This document shows, piece after piece, positions 1 to 9,853 of a DNA stretch of 64,000 bases. Source of the stretch: Penumbrarchaeum sp964445525 (GTDB taxonomy: Archaea; Thermoplasmatota; Penumbrarchaeia; Penumbrarchaeales; Penumbrarchaeaceae); assembly GCA_964445525.1 (NCBI GenBank), contig CAYULA010000001.1, positions 168,821 to 232,820 of the forward strand, written 5' to 3'. Under the pieces are notes generated by a model. That model saw only the letters and a list, made by a program, of their open reading frames with translations. It ran no database searches and had not been told where the DNA came from. Every line of letters starts with the position of its first letter. Position 1 is the first letter of the stretch. The position numbers were made by a program, and so were the translations under genes.

Positions 1-1
1 A

Positions 2-1642
2 GTGGAGGTCACATATGTTGAGTATTGGTTCGGATCAGGTTCCCGCATACACAAATCCCTGGAAGGGGACTTCATGAACATTGCAATACCTTCCAACTGT
101 ACATCCAATTTATATTACATGCTGAAAGCCCTTGATCGTCAGGAAAATACCGTCGTTACACAGAAGAGAGTAGTACGAGTGAGCGACAATGATGCGCCTT
201 TTATCAACGATTACACAAACACAACGATGTTTTGTGGTGAAAAATTCAAAATCGAAATAAGGGCCTTCGACAACATCGGCATCAGAAATGTATCAATAGA
301 ATACTGGTTCGGAAATGGCTTAAAAACAAATCGAACTTTCTCCAGCGGACCCTATATGATAAATCTGGATATACCTTTGAATGAAACCAGGAAACTGAAC
401 TACAGATTCCAGGCATCTGACATTTCCGATAATGCCATTCAATCCGATATCTTGCAGATAAATCCAATCTTTGACTGCCATTTGGCGGTTCTGAAAGACC
501 TTACAAAATCAAATGGGACCACCGGAGACCCATTCCAATTCCTTATAAAATTGACTCAATCGGATATAATCAAGAATATTTATCTGGAATATTCCACTGG
601 CAAGAAAATTCGGATGAACGAGAGTATGAATTTCAACCTGACACATTATTATCTGAACATTACACTTCCTGAAAGTGCAAAAACGCAACTGGAGTACAGG
701 ATTCATGTCTTCGATTTAATAGGTGGTTATTGCTCGGGAAGCTGGAAAACAGTGGAGATCATAGACAACGATCCTCCATGGTACAAATCCATCTCGAAGG
801 GAAATAGAATGATTACCAGAGGTTCTTTCGAACTATATTTCATTGCTGAAATTATCGACAACACGGAGGTCGATTACGCTTATGTGAATTACCGGTTGGA
901 TGATGAGCCAATAAGGAGTGCGGAACTTCTACATGATGGTGAATTATATACGACATCGATCGAGGTCCCGGAGGAAAAAGACTTCATTATCACCTACATT
1001 TTCCATGCTTTCGACCTTTCAGGAAACGAAGCTGAATCGGAGTTGTTGATTTTCGAATATAATCTCGATCGGGATCAAGGTAACAATGACAGAGAGGAAA
1101 AGGAAAAAAAGAGCGGGATTGAAAATGAGGGAGAAGATGGGGGCGGCATGGATTCGGGGGGAAATATTACAGCTGCCGCCCCTGCACCAACACTATCAAT
1201 AATTATCGATCCATCTGGAAGCGAAATAGTAAAGGGACAACACATAACATTCTCAATTGATGTTTTCGATCAAAACGGCAATCTGATCCCCAACTATCTT
1301 CTAAAAATAGGCTGGGCGATTCTTGAAGGATCAGGAACAATAGATAGAAACGGTGTTTTCACCAGTGAATCACCTGGAATTATAAGATTGAGGGTAACTG
1401 TCTGTGGAATGAATTTTACCCTAAATAAGGAAATTACGGTGACAGTTCTTCCACAGGATACAATCACAGTTGAAGAAAGTGATTCTGTTTTGCGTTGTGA
1501 TGAAGATGAAAACAATGAAATAAAGATGATATTATTTATCGTATTAACGGTTATTCTTTCAATCATCTCGATGTGTTGTGTCCTACTCTTCATGAGAAAA
1601 ATGATATCCGAGAAAAAGATCAGAGGTGGAGGCGAACAATGA
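2..1642 (+). CDS. Membrane-anchored surface protein with Ig-like repeats (5' partial)
   Basis: The reading frame is open to the left edge, so the true start and any signal peptide probably lie outside the window; the GTG at base 2 need not be the start. Four modules of about 90-100 residues repeat a pattern like VEYWFGSG ... YRF.A.D..., typical of extracellular beta-sandwich domains. A charged, glycine-rich linker follows (about residues 356-395), then a Big2/invasin-like Ig module (about 396-485), one transmembrane helix (about 508-531) and a short basic tail. This is the layout of an archaeal cell-surface protein anchored by its C-terminus. Several N-x-S/T sequons suggest N-glycosylation. 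No catalytic motif is visible. The 3' end overlaps the convergent kinase gene by 23 bases. Confidence 0.8.
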   Translation: MEVTYVEYWFGSGSRIHKSLEGDFMNIAIPSNCTSNLYYMLKALDRQENTVVTQKRVVRVSDNDAPFINDYTNTTMFCGEKFKIEIRAFDNIGIRNVSIEYWFGNGLKTNRTFSSGPYMINLDIPLNETRKLNYRFQASDISDNAIQSDILQINPIFDCHLAVLKDLTKSNGTTGDPFQFLIKLTQSDIIKNIYLEYSTGKKIRMNESMNFNLTHYYLNITLPESAKTQLEYRIHVFDLIGGYCSGSWKTVEIIDNDPPWYKSISKGNRMITRGSFELYFIAEIIDNTEVDYAYVNYRLDDEPIRSAELLHDGELYTTSIEVPEEKDFIITYIFHAFDLSGNEAESELLIFEYNLDRDQGNNDREEKEKKSGIENEGEDGGGMDSGGNITAAAPAPTLSIIIDPSGSEIVKGQHITFSIDVFDQNGNLIPNYLLKIGWAILEGSGTIDRNGVFTSESPGIIRLRVTVCGMNFTLNKEITVTVLPQDTITVEESDSVLRCDEDENNEIKMILFIVLTVILSIISMCCVLLFMRKMISEKKIRGGGEQ

Positions 1643-2651
1643 AGGTGGTTCCCTTTCCCGGCTCTGAGACAAATTCAATTCTGCCTTTGAGATACTGCTC
1701 GGTGAATATCTTCATCGAGTAGGTGCCGATACCTCTTGAGGGTCCTTTTGTTGAAAATGACCTCTGCCATAGTTGAGCTTTGACCTCAGGTTTCATAACT
1801 TCTCTGTTCCAAACAGAGAATTCGGCCCAATTCCCGGAAATACCGCATTTCATCCTAATCTGATCTCCCTCTTCTGAGGCCTCCAGGGCGTTCCTGGTCA
1901 TGTTTATCAGGACCCTTCTCAGAAGCCTTTCATCGGTTTCAATTGTAAACCTCTGGGAATCGGAATCAATGATCATTGTTTTACCTTTGGCCACCTTGGT
2001 CTTTGAAAGGGGCCGGATCGTCTCCTCGAGGATGTCAACAGAAAGGAACTGGGTATTGTTAAATTTGAGATCACCCGATTCCGCAGCAATAATATCTTTG
2101 TGATAGGAGATCTCCTTGACCAGATTCTCGGTTATCCTTTGGGATGTTTTGATCATTGTTTTCATTTGTTCAACAGATTGGATTTCCTCCATGAAATCCA
2201 GGGTTCCCATCAAACCAAGTGCCGTATTCATTACATCATGAAAAAAAACCCTCTCCATCGTTCTTTTCCGTTTCTGGGAGGTGATATCAACCATCGTCAC
2301 CATGAAAAAAAACTCACCATTTATCTCCAAGGGATTGCTGGTTACCAGGAGATCATAATGGGCATCGCTTCCAGCCTTTTCGGTAATTAGCCTGTCCTCT
2401 TCCTCTACAGTTTCTCCTGTCTTCTGGCTTTCGAGAACCACCTTGACTGCGCCGCAAAATTCGCAATCCTCCGTTGTACCACAACCCATGTGTGATTTCT
2501 GTGAATGGATGCAGTTTACAATCTCTCCCGGTCTTTTACCTAATATAGGCTCATAGGATTCTATGGAGAGCATTTTCCTGAAAGTATCATTGGCCAAAAT
2601 GAGCTGTCTCATCTCATTGATAATAAAGGCCAGGTATGGAAGAGCTTTCAA
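1620..2651 (-). CDS. PAS-domain sensor histidine kinase, cytoplasmic
   Basis: No membrane segment is present, so this is a soluble sensor kinase. Residues 12-125 form a PAS domain holding a cysteine cluster, MGCGTTEDCEFCG (residues 55-67), a signature of one PAS-kinase family that could bind a metal or cluster or sense redox state (inference). The H-box has H138 in FFHDVMNTALGLMG, the N-box has N254, and the ATP lid ends in RGIGTYSMKIF (about 306-315). The usual DNG G1 motif is replaced by VWNREVMKPE, as in related kinases with a VHNPG-type box. The frame begins at a TTG; the first ATG (residue 14) would cut into the PAS domain, so TTG is preferred. No receiver domain lies next to it. Confidence 0.85.
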   Translation of the reverse strand: MKALPYLAFIINEMRQLILANDTFRKMLSIESYEPILGKRPGEIVNCIHSQKSHMGCGTTEDCEFCGAVKVVLESQKTGETVEEEDRLITEKAGSDAHYDLLVTSNPLEINGEFFFMVTMVDITSQKRKRTMERVFFHDVMNTALGLMGTLDFMEEIQSVEQMKTMIKTSQRITENLVKEISYHKDIIAAESGDLKFNNTQFLSVDILEETIRPLSKTKVAKGKTMIIDSDSQRFTIETDERLLRRVLINMTRNALEASEEGDQIRMKCGISGNWAEFSVWNREVMKPEVKAQLWQRSFSTKGPSRGIGTYSMKIFTEQYLKGRIEFVSEPGKGTTFIVRLHL

Positions 2652-3016
2652 TACTTTTGTGAGATAGGGGAGTGATCATAATTCTTCTCTTTGTGACTCT
2701 ACAACTGTCAAGTCCCATCTGTCACCCTGACGTTCGTCCACAGCCATTTCAATCATTAATAATCATTTTATGTCCTCATATATAATAAAATAATATATTT
2801 TTATCAAAATACAAATTAAGAAAAGGTAGTTTCGTGTAACAAGAGGCGAAAACCCTCCGCTAAATTGAATATTTTGTAACATATTATTTGTGTTTCTACC
2901 CGATTGACCGAACATTTCCGTAACATCCCAATAAATGTTCGAATAATGGTTTTTTTCATTCCATCGCCGGAAAGCTTAAAAACGGTTCGAGTCTGATTTT
3001 TATCTGGTGATGAGAA
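2652..3016 (+). promoter_or_regulatory. Intergenic region with promoter of the C25 protease gene
   Basis: This 365-base gap is AT-rich and I see no gene in it. Near the protease gene, CCGGAAAGCTTAAAAAC (about 2968-2982) looks like a BRE plus TATA box, which would place transcription start near 3004. A GGTGAT ribosome-binding sequence (3006-3011) lies five bases before the ATG, so the leader would be very short. The stretch at 2780-2810 is a run of A/T with several TATA-like words and might serve the kinase gene on the other strand. Confidence 0.5.
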
Positions 3017-6000
3017 ATGGGCGGAAAAAAAACCATATATCTCGCATGTGCCGTGATACTTCTTTCCGGATTTGCGGGCCTATCATTCTCAGATGAATTG
3101 GAATCGGCTGCACTTGGAAAAAGTCTTGAAGATAATAGCCCCCTTCAAGAACATGTTCTTGAACTGGACTTCGATCTTGAATTTGAAAGACAGCTTTCCG
3201 GGGGAAGGTACTATCAATTACCATATTTTCATGGTGGTTTTTACAGGTCCTCAGGTCCCGGATATGCAGTCCCATTTATGAATTTGAAAATACCAATTCA
3301 GGGAGATGTGGAAAATCTCAAAATGGAATTCCTTAATCCCGTACATTACAAAACAGATCCTGTTCCTTATCCGCAACCCAGGGAATCCATTTGGCAAAAT
3401 GTAACTGATTCTGGGATCCCCGAGAGTTACGAGATCCCCGCTCAATATTTCCACGATGTTGAAAAGGACCTCCTTTCCGAAAAGAAAACGCTCAGTATTT
3501 TGGTTTCACCAGTCAGTTACGATGAGAATGGAAAAATGACCTTTTATGAAAATATAAGGATAGAGTACCAAACTGTTCCCGAGAGATTTTCCGTGGAAGT
3601 CGATGTACTTCCGGGACATAAGCCAACAGGGGACATTTCCTACCTAATAATAACCACAGAAGAACTCAAGGATTCATTGAAAACCTTCGCCGGTTGGAAA
3701 TCTCAAAAAGGAATGTTCACACATGTCGAAACGGTGGAATCCATAACCAGGAGGTATTCGGGAAGGGATGATCCTGAAAAGATCAGGAACTACCTGATGG
3801 AATTCAACAGGGAGCACGAAGTTGACTATCTTCTCCTTGCTGGAGATTATGAGGATGTGCCGGTTAGAGAAACCAGGAATCCGAAAGTATTAATGCCAAA
3901 TGTGGAGCCTGATTATTTCGCATCTGACATCTACTATGCCTGTGTTGATCCCAACACGACCTGGGACAAGGACAAGGATGGTCTGTATGGTGAAATCGGA
4001 GATATAGAGGATCCAGACCTTGACATGGTTTACGGAAGATTAGCCATCGGATCACCCAATGATATGTCCAAAAAACTTTCAGAACTGATCTCAAGAGAGA
4101 AAAATCCGGTAAAAAACACTGGGGGCAATGAGATCCTGATTCTGGCTAACGAACTCGGACATGACCTGGAAAGCGTTGATATCACAGAGTCAATAATTGA
4201 CAGACATGAAGCTTTGAAGGATTCTAAATTCAACAAGGTTTACTTCGATGGAACCGGTGATGAACTTTTCACCACAGAGAAGCTCATAGAAAGACTTGAG
4301 GAGGGATATCAGTTCAATTTCTATCTGGGCCATGGGGATCCGGACGGATATCAGGGAGAGATCTATAACGAGGATATAGAGGATTTCGACCAGGACGAAC
4401 TTGGAGGATATCTCTTCGCAATGTCCTGCTTGACAGGATGGTTTGACGATCCAGACGGATTCAAGGAACATACCTTCGATGACTGCATTGCAGAGACCTT
4501 AACTGAGACTGAAGGAAAGGGTTTGGTCGGCTATTCCGGAAGCAACAGACTCGCCACCAGCCTGAGCACCGATAGATTCATGGGAGATTCCAATGGAATG
4601 ATGGAACTTGCAATGTGGGCTTCGGCGGTTGTTGCGGATGGCCAGATCGACCAGACCGCGGGTGTCATCCATGCACTGGCCATGAAGGAATTTGCAAGAA
4701 AGTTCGATCCTTTCAATGACCCGCATAAGACCGAGATCAGGGCCTTCCTTTCCTACAATTACTTTGGTGATCCGGAAGCACCTTTGATAATCGATGAACC
4801 CGAGGAATTGGTTCTCTCCTTCGAACTCTCTGAAGATAAGGATGAGATAACCGCCGTTGTTAAAAATACCAATGGGGATTCGCAAAGCGGTGTAAATGTA
4901 ACACTATACAGGGAGGGGGAACTCGGAATAAAGGGAGAAACCGGAGACGATGGAACAGTCACAATTCAGATACCCCCGAACAACGGAGGTAAAATAAACA
5001 TCACCGCTTACAAGGCAGGAGACATACCCGACATGGGAGAGTTCCATCTTCCCGATAATCTGGAACCCAAACCGATGATAAGGACGGAACCAGAATCGCC
5101 GAAAGGTGACAATTCAATATATCTCTCGATACCAACAGCATATTTATATGCCAATGAGGAGGCCACCCTGAGATACAGGATAAATGATGGGGAGGAAATC
5201 TCCACACATGAGGAAGAGGAGATCTTCCTCCTCGAAGGAACAAACACGATCGAGGTGAAGGCAACCGATACTGCAGGACATGAATCTGGATGGTATGGAT
5301 ACGAGATAAGGGTGGATCTGAAGGATCCGGATATCGATATCCGCACCTATCCAGAAGAACCAGACGGGAAAAATGGCTGGTTTGTTTCGGATACCCATAT
5401 AGAGGTGATTCCCAAAGAGGAACTATCCGAAATTAATATTTCAATAGATGAAGGGAAACCAATTGATCTCGCGGAACCCTTGAAGTTGATGGAAGGCATT
5501 CATAACTATACGATAAGAGGAAAGGACCTTTCCGGAAGAACGGTTGAGATAAGCAGAAGCTACAAATTGGACCGGGAGGCTCCCATGGACTCGAGAATGG
5601 AGGTTTCCAGGGGTCCTGATGGTAAAAACGGATTCTACAGGACCGCACCCCTTATCGAATTCAAGGTATTCGATGATGATGCTCAAATAGAATACCGGTG
5701 GGACGGGGGCGATCTCGAGGTTGCCGAAGGACCTCTGGAACCGATGGAAGGTATTCATCTGCTCGAATGGTTGACCGTCGATGAGGCAGGGAATATTGGA
5801 AACATCGGTAACAGAACCTTCAAAGTGGATACCGAGGACCCTGATCTTGAATTTGAACTGACCCCAAAGGAATCCGATGGAAAGTCAGGTTATTACATAA
5901 CTTCGCCGGTTTTGACCGCAGAGTCTGAAAAAGGGGAGGTAGAATATTCCATCGTCCCCATTGGAGGAGATGCTGATTGGTCCAAAGGTCAGATTATTCC

Positions 6001-7051
6001 GGAGGAAGGAATAACCGTTCCGGACGGGGAATGGTCGCTTTACATCAAAAGCGAGGACGAGGCTGGAAACACGGAGGTGTCGGATCGTATCGATTTAAGA
6101 ATCGATACCACAGATCCCGACATGGAAGTTTTCATGAATCCCTCGGAGCCTGATGGAGATAACGGCTGGTTCAGGGAGCCGGTTGTAATAGAACCCGATG
6201 CCGGAGAGGAGAACCTGGAGGTGAAAATCACCCTTGATGGCAATAACTGGTCACCTTTCAGGAACCCTGTTTACCTGACAGATGGCATCTATGATGTGAA
6301 GATCAGGGCTTCGGACGAAGCCGGGAACCTGCGGGAATATGATCTCGGCATGATAAAGATCGATATCGGCGCACCAGTTATATCATCCATCGGTCCAGAA
6401 CCTGGCTCAGGGTTTGGAAAAGACCCTGTAAAGATATTCTGGGAAGCTTCCGATCTCGTTTCCGAAGATTTGAAATCGTTCATTTCCATTGATCGAGGAA
6501 TATGGACCGAGACCGAAGAAATGGAATATATCTTCTCGGACCTCAAAAACGGGGAACACGAAATTGCTGTCAAGGTCCTAGATGAAGCAGGCAACCTCAA
6601 GATAGCCTACACATCCATAGTGGTTGACAGTTCATCACCTGCGGCACTTTCGTTCACACCTTCGGGAGAGATAGAATCCGATGATGTGAAAATAGAGATC
6701 CATTTCTTTGAGGACATGGACACCGAAAGCTCTGTCCTAATTGTAAACGGAAATGAGGAGCCGCATTACTGGACAGGTGACCGAACCTTGATGGCCGACC
6801 TTGGTGACCTCCCCAAGGGTGAAGAATTTACCGTTTCGGTAATCGCCTGTGATATCCATGGAAATCAAATGGAGGACCTGGAATTCTCCTTTGAAACCGA
6901 AGAAGATACAGGAAACACCATTCCGGAAGAGAATGAGACCGCGGACGGAGGAAGCAGCTCCTTAATTCCCATGATATCTGTCGGATTGATAATTGCTGCA
7001 GCTGCCGCCATTGGAATTGTGACGGTGGTGATGGTGGTAAAGAGAAAGTGA
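3017..7051 (+). CDS. Secreted gingipain-like cysteine protease (peptidase C25), membrane-anchored
   Basis: Probable extracellular endopeptidase for protein breakdown. A signal peptide covers residues 1-25, followed by a propeptide-like region to about 205. The C25 catalytic domain (about 206-590) has the catalytic histidine in FYLGHGDPDG (H439) and the catalytic cysteine in AMSCLTGWFDD (C471). Then come a carboxypeptidase-regulatory-like module (about 595-675) and a series of Ig-like modules, four of which carry a recurring PDGKNGWF-type motif (about 780-1040). A single TM helix (about 1315-1340) and a VKRK tail end the protein, so the enzyme would stay attached to the cell. The ATG is supported by GGTGAT five bases upstream. 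A strong hairpin terminator follows the stop codon. C25 proteases are known from sedimentary archaea thought to degrade detrital protein. Confidence 0.92.
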   Translation: MGGKKTIYLACAVILLSGFAGLSFSDELESAALGKSLEDNSPLQEHVLELDFDLEFERQLSGGRYYQLPYFHGGFYRSSGPGYAVPFMNLKIPIQGDVENLKMEFLNPVHYKTDPVPYPQPRESIWQNVTDSGIPESYEIPAQYFHDVEKDLLSEKKTLSILVSPVSYDENGKMTFYENIRIEYQTVPERFSVEVDVLPGHKPTGDISYLIITTEELKDSLKTFAGWKSQKGMFTHVETVESITRRYSGRDDPEKIRNYLMEFNREHEVDYLLLAGDYEDVPVRETRNPKVLMPNVEPDYFASDIYYACVDPNTTWDKDKDGLYGEIGDIEDPDLDMVYGRLAIGSPNDMSKKLSELISREKNPVKNTGGNEILILANELGHDLESVDITESIIDRHEALKDSKFNKVYFDGTGDELFTTEKLIERLEEGYQFNFYLGHGDPDGYQGEIYNEDIEDFDQDELGGYLFAMSCLTGWFDDPDGFKEHTFDDCIAETLTETEGKGLVGYSGSNRLATSLSTDRFMGDSNGMMELAMWASAVVADGQIDQTAGVIHALAMKEFARKFDPFNDPHKTEIRAFLSYNYFGDPEAPLIIDEPEELVLSFELSEDKDEITAVVKNTNGDSQSGVNVTLYREGELGIKGETGDDGTVTIQIPPNNGGKINITAYKAGDIPDMGEFHLPDNLEPKPMIRTEPESPKGDNSIYLSIPTAYLYANEEATLRYRINDGEEISTHEEEEIFLLEGTNTIEVKATDTAGHESGWYGYEIRVDLKDPDIDIRTYPEEPDGKNGWFVSDTHIEVIPKEELSEINISIDEGKPIDLAEPLKLMEGIHNYTIRGKDLSGRTVEISRSYKLDREAPMDSRMEVSRGPDGKNGFYRTAPLIEFKVFDDDAQIEYRWDGGDLEVAEGPLEPMEGIHLLEWLTVDEAGNIGNIGNRTFKVDTEDPDLEFELTPKESDGKSGYYITSPVLTAESEKGEVEYSIVPIGGDADWSKGQIIPEEGITVPDGEWSLYIKSEDEAGNTEVSDRIDLRIDTTDPDMEVFMNPSEPDGDNGWFREPVVIEPDAGEENLEVKITLDGNNWSPFRNPVYLTDGIYDVKIRASDEAGNLREYDLGMIKIDIGAPVISSIGPEPGSGFGKDPVKIFWEASDLVSEDLKSFISIDRGIWTETEEMEYIFSDLKNGEHEIAVKVLDEAGNLKIAYTSIVVDSSSPAALSFTPSGEIESDDVKIEIHFFEDMDTESSVLIVNGNEEPHYWTGDRTLMADLGDLPKGEEFTVSVIACDIHGNQMEDLEFSFETEEDTGNTIPEENETADGGSSSLIPMISVGLIIAAAAAIGIVTVVMVVKRK

Positions 7052-7059
7052 TCTCGTCT

Positions 7060-7097
7060 CGGGGGGCTTTTGCTCCCCGATGTTCCTTTTTTGTTCC
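7060..7097 (+). terminator. Hairpin terminator after the C25 protease gene
   Basis: Eight-base-pair stem (CGGGGGGC with GCTCCCCG, one G-U pair) closed by a TTTT loop, ending nine bases after the stop codon and followed by a T-rich run at 7081-7093. Confidence 0.7.
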
Positions 7098-7306
7098 AAT
7101 TTATAAATATAATCTCAAAACAATTTACTTCTGTTCAGCAAAGGGTTCGAAAAACCCTAAAGGAGGATGCGGGGCATCGATCCGGTTCATCCAGGCATTC
7201 CCCATGGACCCTCTCTTCAAGTATCCCCCACCCCAAATCGAATACCCGCTCCTCCTGATCAATATTCTGTGAGTAATATTCAATTAGGGTGCGATCATGC
7301 ATATCC
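7098..7306 (+). promoter_or_regulatory. Promoter and long leader of the metallo-hydrolase gene
   Basis: A TATA-like word TTATAAATATAA (7101-7112) lies about 195 bases before the likely ATG, giving an unusually long leader. The leader holds a six-pair hairpin, AGGGTT/AACCCT with loop CGAAA (7143-7159), followed directly by AAAGGAGGATG. That would place a ribosome-binding sequence right against an ATG at 7167, too close to be a convincing start. No other gene is visible here. Confidence 0.35.
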
Positions 7307-8275
7307 ATGGCAGAAGAGGTGCTCCCAGGCATCCATAAGATACTGCTTCCTCTACCCAGGAATCCTCTTAGATCAATCAATTCCTATTTGATTGAAGGGA
7401 ATAATAGGAACCTTATCGTGGATACGGGAATGAACAGACCCGAATGCCGGGATGTAATGGATTCCGAACTCAACGAATTGGAAGCGAACCTCTTAAAAAC
7501 CGATGTATTTGTTACCCATTTACATGCCGACCATCTGGGCCTGGCACCGCACATAAGCGGGGGTAGAACCAAGGTTTTCATGGGAAGGAAGGATGTGGAG
7601 GAAATCAACGAAAGTGATTACTGGAGAGATATGCTCTCATATGCCATTGGGAACGGATTCCCGGCGGTGGATCCCGAAGCCGCCATAAAGAAGCATCCGG
7701 GATACAAGTACGGTCCCCTGGGACCAATGGACATGAATCCGGTCAATGGAGGAGAGATATTTGAGGTGGGAAATTACAGGCTGAGAGCAATCCATACCCC
7801 GGGACATTCCAAAGGACACATGTGCTTATATGATGAAAATGAAAGGATCCTAATTTCAGGGGACCATATTCTTGGGGATATAACTCCCAATATCTCCTTG
7901 TGGCAGGGAAATGAGGATCCGCTTTCCGATTATATCAGCTCTCTCAAAATGGTAAAGAAGCTCGAAGTGGGAGTTACTCTCCCGGGTCACAGGTCATTGA
8001 TCAAGGATCATTCCAAAAGAATAGATGAGCTGATAAGACATCATCTACAGAGAGCTAAAGAGGTGCTGGATATAATCGGTGGTGAAAAAATGAATGCATT
8101 CGAGATTGCTTCTGGAATGAAATGGGACCTCACTATCAGAAGGTTCGAGGAATTCCCCATCATGCAGAAATGGTTTGCCCTGGGGGAAGCTCTCGCTCAT
8201 TTGAGGTTCCTTGAAACCAAAGGTAAAGTATCGAGAGAGCATAGCAATGACATCATTTCATACCATTCCATCTGA
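7307..8275 (+). CDS. Metallo-beta-lactamase-fold hydrolase
   Basis: Zinc-dependent hydrolase of the glyoxalase II/beta-lactamase superfamily. Numbering from the ATG at 7307, the metal motif is THLHADHLG with H71, H73, D75 and H76. Further metal ligands sit in IHTPGHSKGHM, in ISGDHI and in LPGHR. The C-terminal about 80 residues are helical, like the winged-helix-type tail of family members related to LACTB2/BLACT. A GTG at 7289 would add six residues, but the ATG gives the usual N-terminus (GIHKILLP). The substrate cannot be told from sequence. Next to an acyl-CoA dehydrogenase, a thioester or CoA-related substrate is possible, but this is inference. Confidence 0.88.
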   Translation: MAEEVLPGIHKILLPLPRNPLRSINSYLIEGNNRNLIVDTGMNRPECRDVMDSELNELEANLLKTDVFVTHLHADHLGLAPHISGGRTKVFMGRKDVEEINESDYWRDMLSYAIGNGFPAVDPEAAIKKHPGYKYGPLGPMDMNPVNGGEIFEVGNYRLRAIHTPGHSKGHMCLYDENERILISGDHILGDITPNISLWQGNEDPLSDYISSLKMVKKLEVGVTLPGHRSLIKDHSKRIDELIRHHLQRAKEVLDIIGGEKMNAFEIASGMKWDLTIRRFEEFPIMQKWFALGEALAHLRFLETKGKVSREHSNDIISYHSI

Positions 8276-8329
8276 CCTGTTCGGGGGTCCTTATTTTAAC
8301 GGTCACTACCTAAATGTGTTGGTGAGGGA

Positions 8330-9484
8330 ATGGTACAACCTCAAGATCCAGTAATATCGAGTTTCAGACAACACGTTGATGAGGTCATAAATCGAGAGAT
8401 TATCCTGAAAACTGCCAAATGGAGAAGGGAAAAGACCACTCCACCGGATTTCTTCAGGATTCTTGGAGAAAATGGTCTTCTTGGATACCGAAAAGATGAG
8501 AGCGGTTACAGGGCAATCCCGTGGAAAGAAAATATCTATTTTTACAGGAAGATCGCCGAGATCTCCGGGGGCCTCGCCATAGCAGCTTTCGTTCACTCCC
8601 AGACAGGATTGAAAGCCGTACACGCCTTTGGGATCGAGTATCTCCAGGAGAGATATCTGTACCCGGGGATCGATGGAGAAATGATATTCGCAATAGCAAA
8701 CACAGAACCGGGAGCCGGATCCGATGCGGCATCAATATCATTGATGGCCGAGGAAAAGGAAGATCATTTCCTTTTAAACGGCACCAAGGCTTACATCACC
8801 AGCGGAGATATTCCAGATGTCCTGGTAACAACAGCCATTACCGACCCTAATGCTTCCCGGAAGCATAAGGGGATCTCTATGTTCATAGTGGAGGGAGATT
8901 CTGAAGGGCTAACAAGAAGAAGGATGGAAAAATACGGATGGGTGGAATCCCATCTTTCAACTCTTGAATTCAAAGATGTGAAGGTTCCCAAGGAGAACCT
9001 CCTGGGAGAGAGGAACAAGGGCTTTTACCAGACAATGGAAGTTTTCAACTCGTCCAGGATCGGCATCGCCGCGGTTGCCAACGGTTCTGCCCTGGGAGCT
9101 TTCAGAATGGCCCTTGATCACAACAAGAAGAGGGAGATTTTCGGGAAACCAATAATAGATTTCGAATCCAAGAGGGCAGAATATGCCGATAGAATGACCT
9201 TCCTCCAGGCGGGTTGGTTGATGGTGGAAAAAGCAGCGGAGGTCCATGATTCGGGAGGGGATTACTCCTATTACGCCTCCATGGCCAAGCTCTTCAATAC
9301 GGAAGAAGGAATGAAGATATCCCAGTGGGCGGCCCTGAACTTCGGGGCCAGAGGTGTACTCGAGGGGCATCCGGTTTCCCAGTATATGCTTGATTCCAAT
9401 GTGGCCTTGATCGGAGAGGGAGCTCCAGAGGTCCAGAGAAAGATCATCTCTGAGAATCTAGAGAGGATCCTGGAAGCATTGTAA
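8330..9484 (+). CDS. Acyl-CoA dehydrogenase
   Basis: FAD enzyme of the acyl-CoA dehydrogenase family, catalysing alpha,beta-desaturation of an acyl-CoA in fatty-acid or branched-chain amino-acid breakdown. At 384 residues it has the normal family length. The flavin and substrate signature is AIANTEPGAGSDAAS (about 121-135) and the C-terminal signature is ALIGEGAPEVQRKII, where E363 is the likely catalytic base at the MCAD/SCAD position. GGTGAGG precedes the ATG by about five bases. The substrate chain length or branching cannot be read from sequence. No electron-transfer flavoprotein gene is nearby. Close to the MBL-fold gene (54-base gap), so the two may be co-transcribed. Confidence 0.92.
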   Translation: MVQPQDPVISSFRQHVDEVINREIILKTAKWRREKTTPPDFFRILGENGLLGYRKDESGYRAIPWKENIYFYRKIAEISGGLAIAAFVHSQTGLKAVHAFGIEYLQERYLYPGIDGEMIFAIANTEPGAGSDAASISLMAEEKEDHFLLNGTKAYITSGDIPDVLVTTAITDPNASRKHKGISMFIVEGDSEGLTRRRMEKYGWVESHLSTLEFKDVKVPKENLLGERNKGFYQTMEVFNSSRIGIAAVANGSALGAFRMALDHNKKREIFGKPIIDFESKRAEYADRMTFLQAGWLMVEKAAEVHDSGGDYSYYASMAKLFNTEEGMKISQWAALNFGARGVLEGHPVSQYMLDSNVALIGEGAPEVQRKIISENLERILEAL

Positions 9485-9853
9485 CAATCAATGAAATCAT
9501 GAAAATAGCGGCCCTCCCTTTCCGGGGCGGGGAGGGCCTCGGCAGCTCTTCCGTTCTCGACCACGCATTCAACTCTCTTCTAAACCCCACGCCAAGAGCG
9601 TCATCGGTCTTCGGTTCCGCATGGGACCTCTGATCAATGTCTTACCTTTTTCTTATGGGCAATAATACTACCGGGTTATATGTTATATAAAGGTACCAAA
9701 AAAAAACCGAAACTCTGAGATGGGTTATATAATAGTTGTGGTGATTATTCCTCGATTAGCAATCTTTTCACCTTTAATACTATTATTGATTAAATTCCAA
9801 ATTTATTATGTAAATGATCCATGCCGATAATGATTGCCGTACGGAAATTGAAT
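9485..9853. other. Gene-free region with a terminator-like hairpin
   Basis: The gap after the dehydrogenase begins with a perfect nine-base inverted repeat, GGCCCTCCC (9510-9518) and GGGAGGGCC (9530-9538), 26 bases after the stop codon. It is a plausible transcript end, though no T-tract follows. The remainder, to the convergent zinc-ribbon gene, is AT-rich with TATA-like words (about 9675-9690 and 9725-9732). I see no coding signal in it. Confidence 0.45.

Noticed and set aside
7167..7391. 74-codon frame with AAAGGAGG just before ATG in the leader of the hydrolase gene
   Set aside because: The ribosome-binding sequence touches the ATG, the peptide has no domain-like pattern and runs into the hydrolase gene in another frame.
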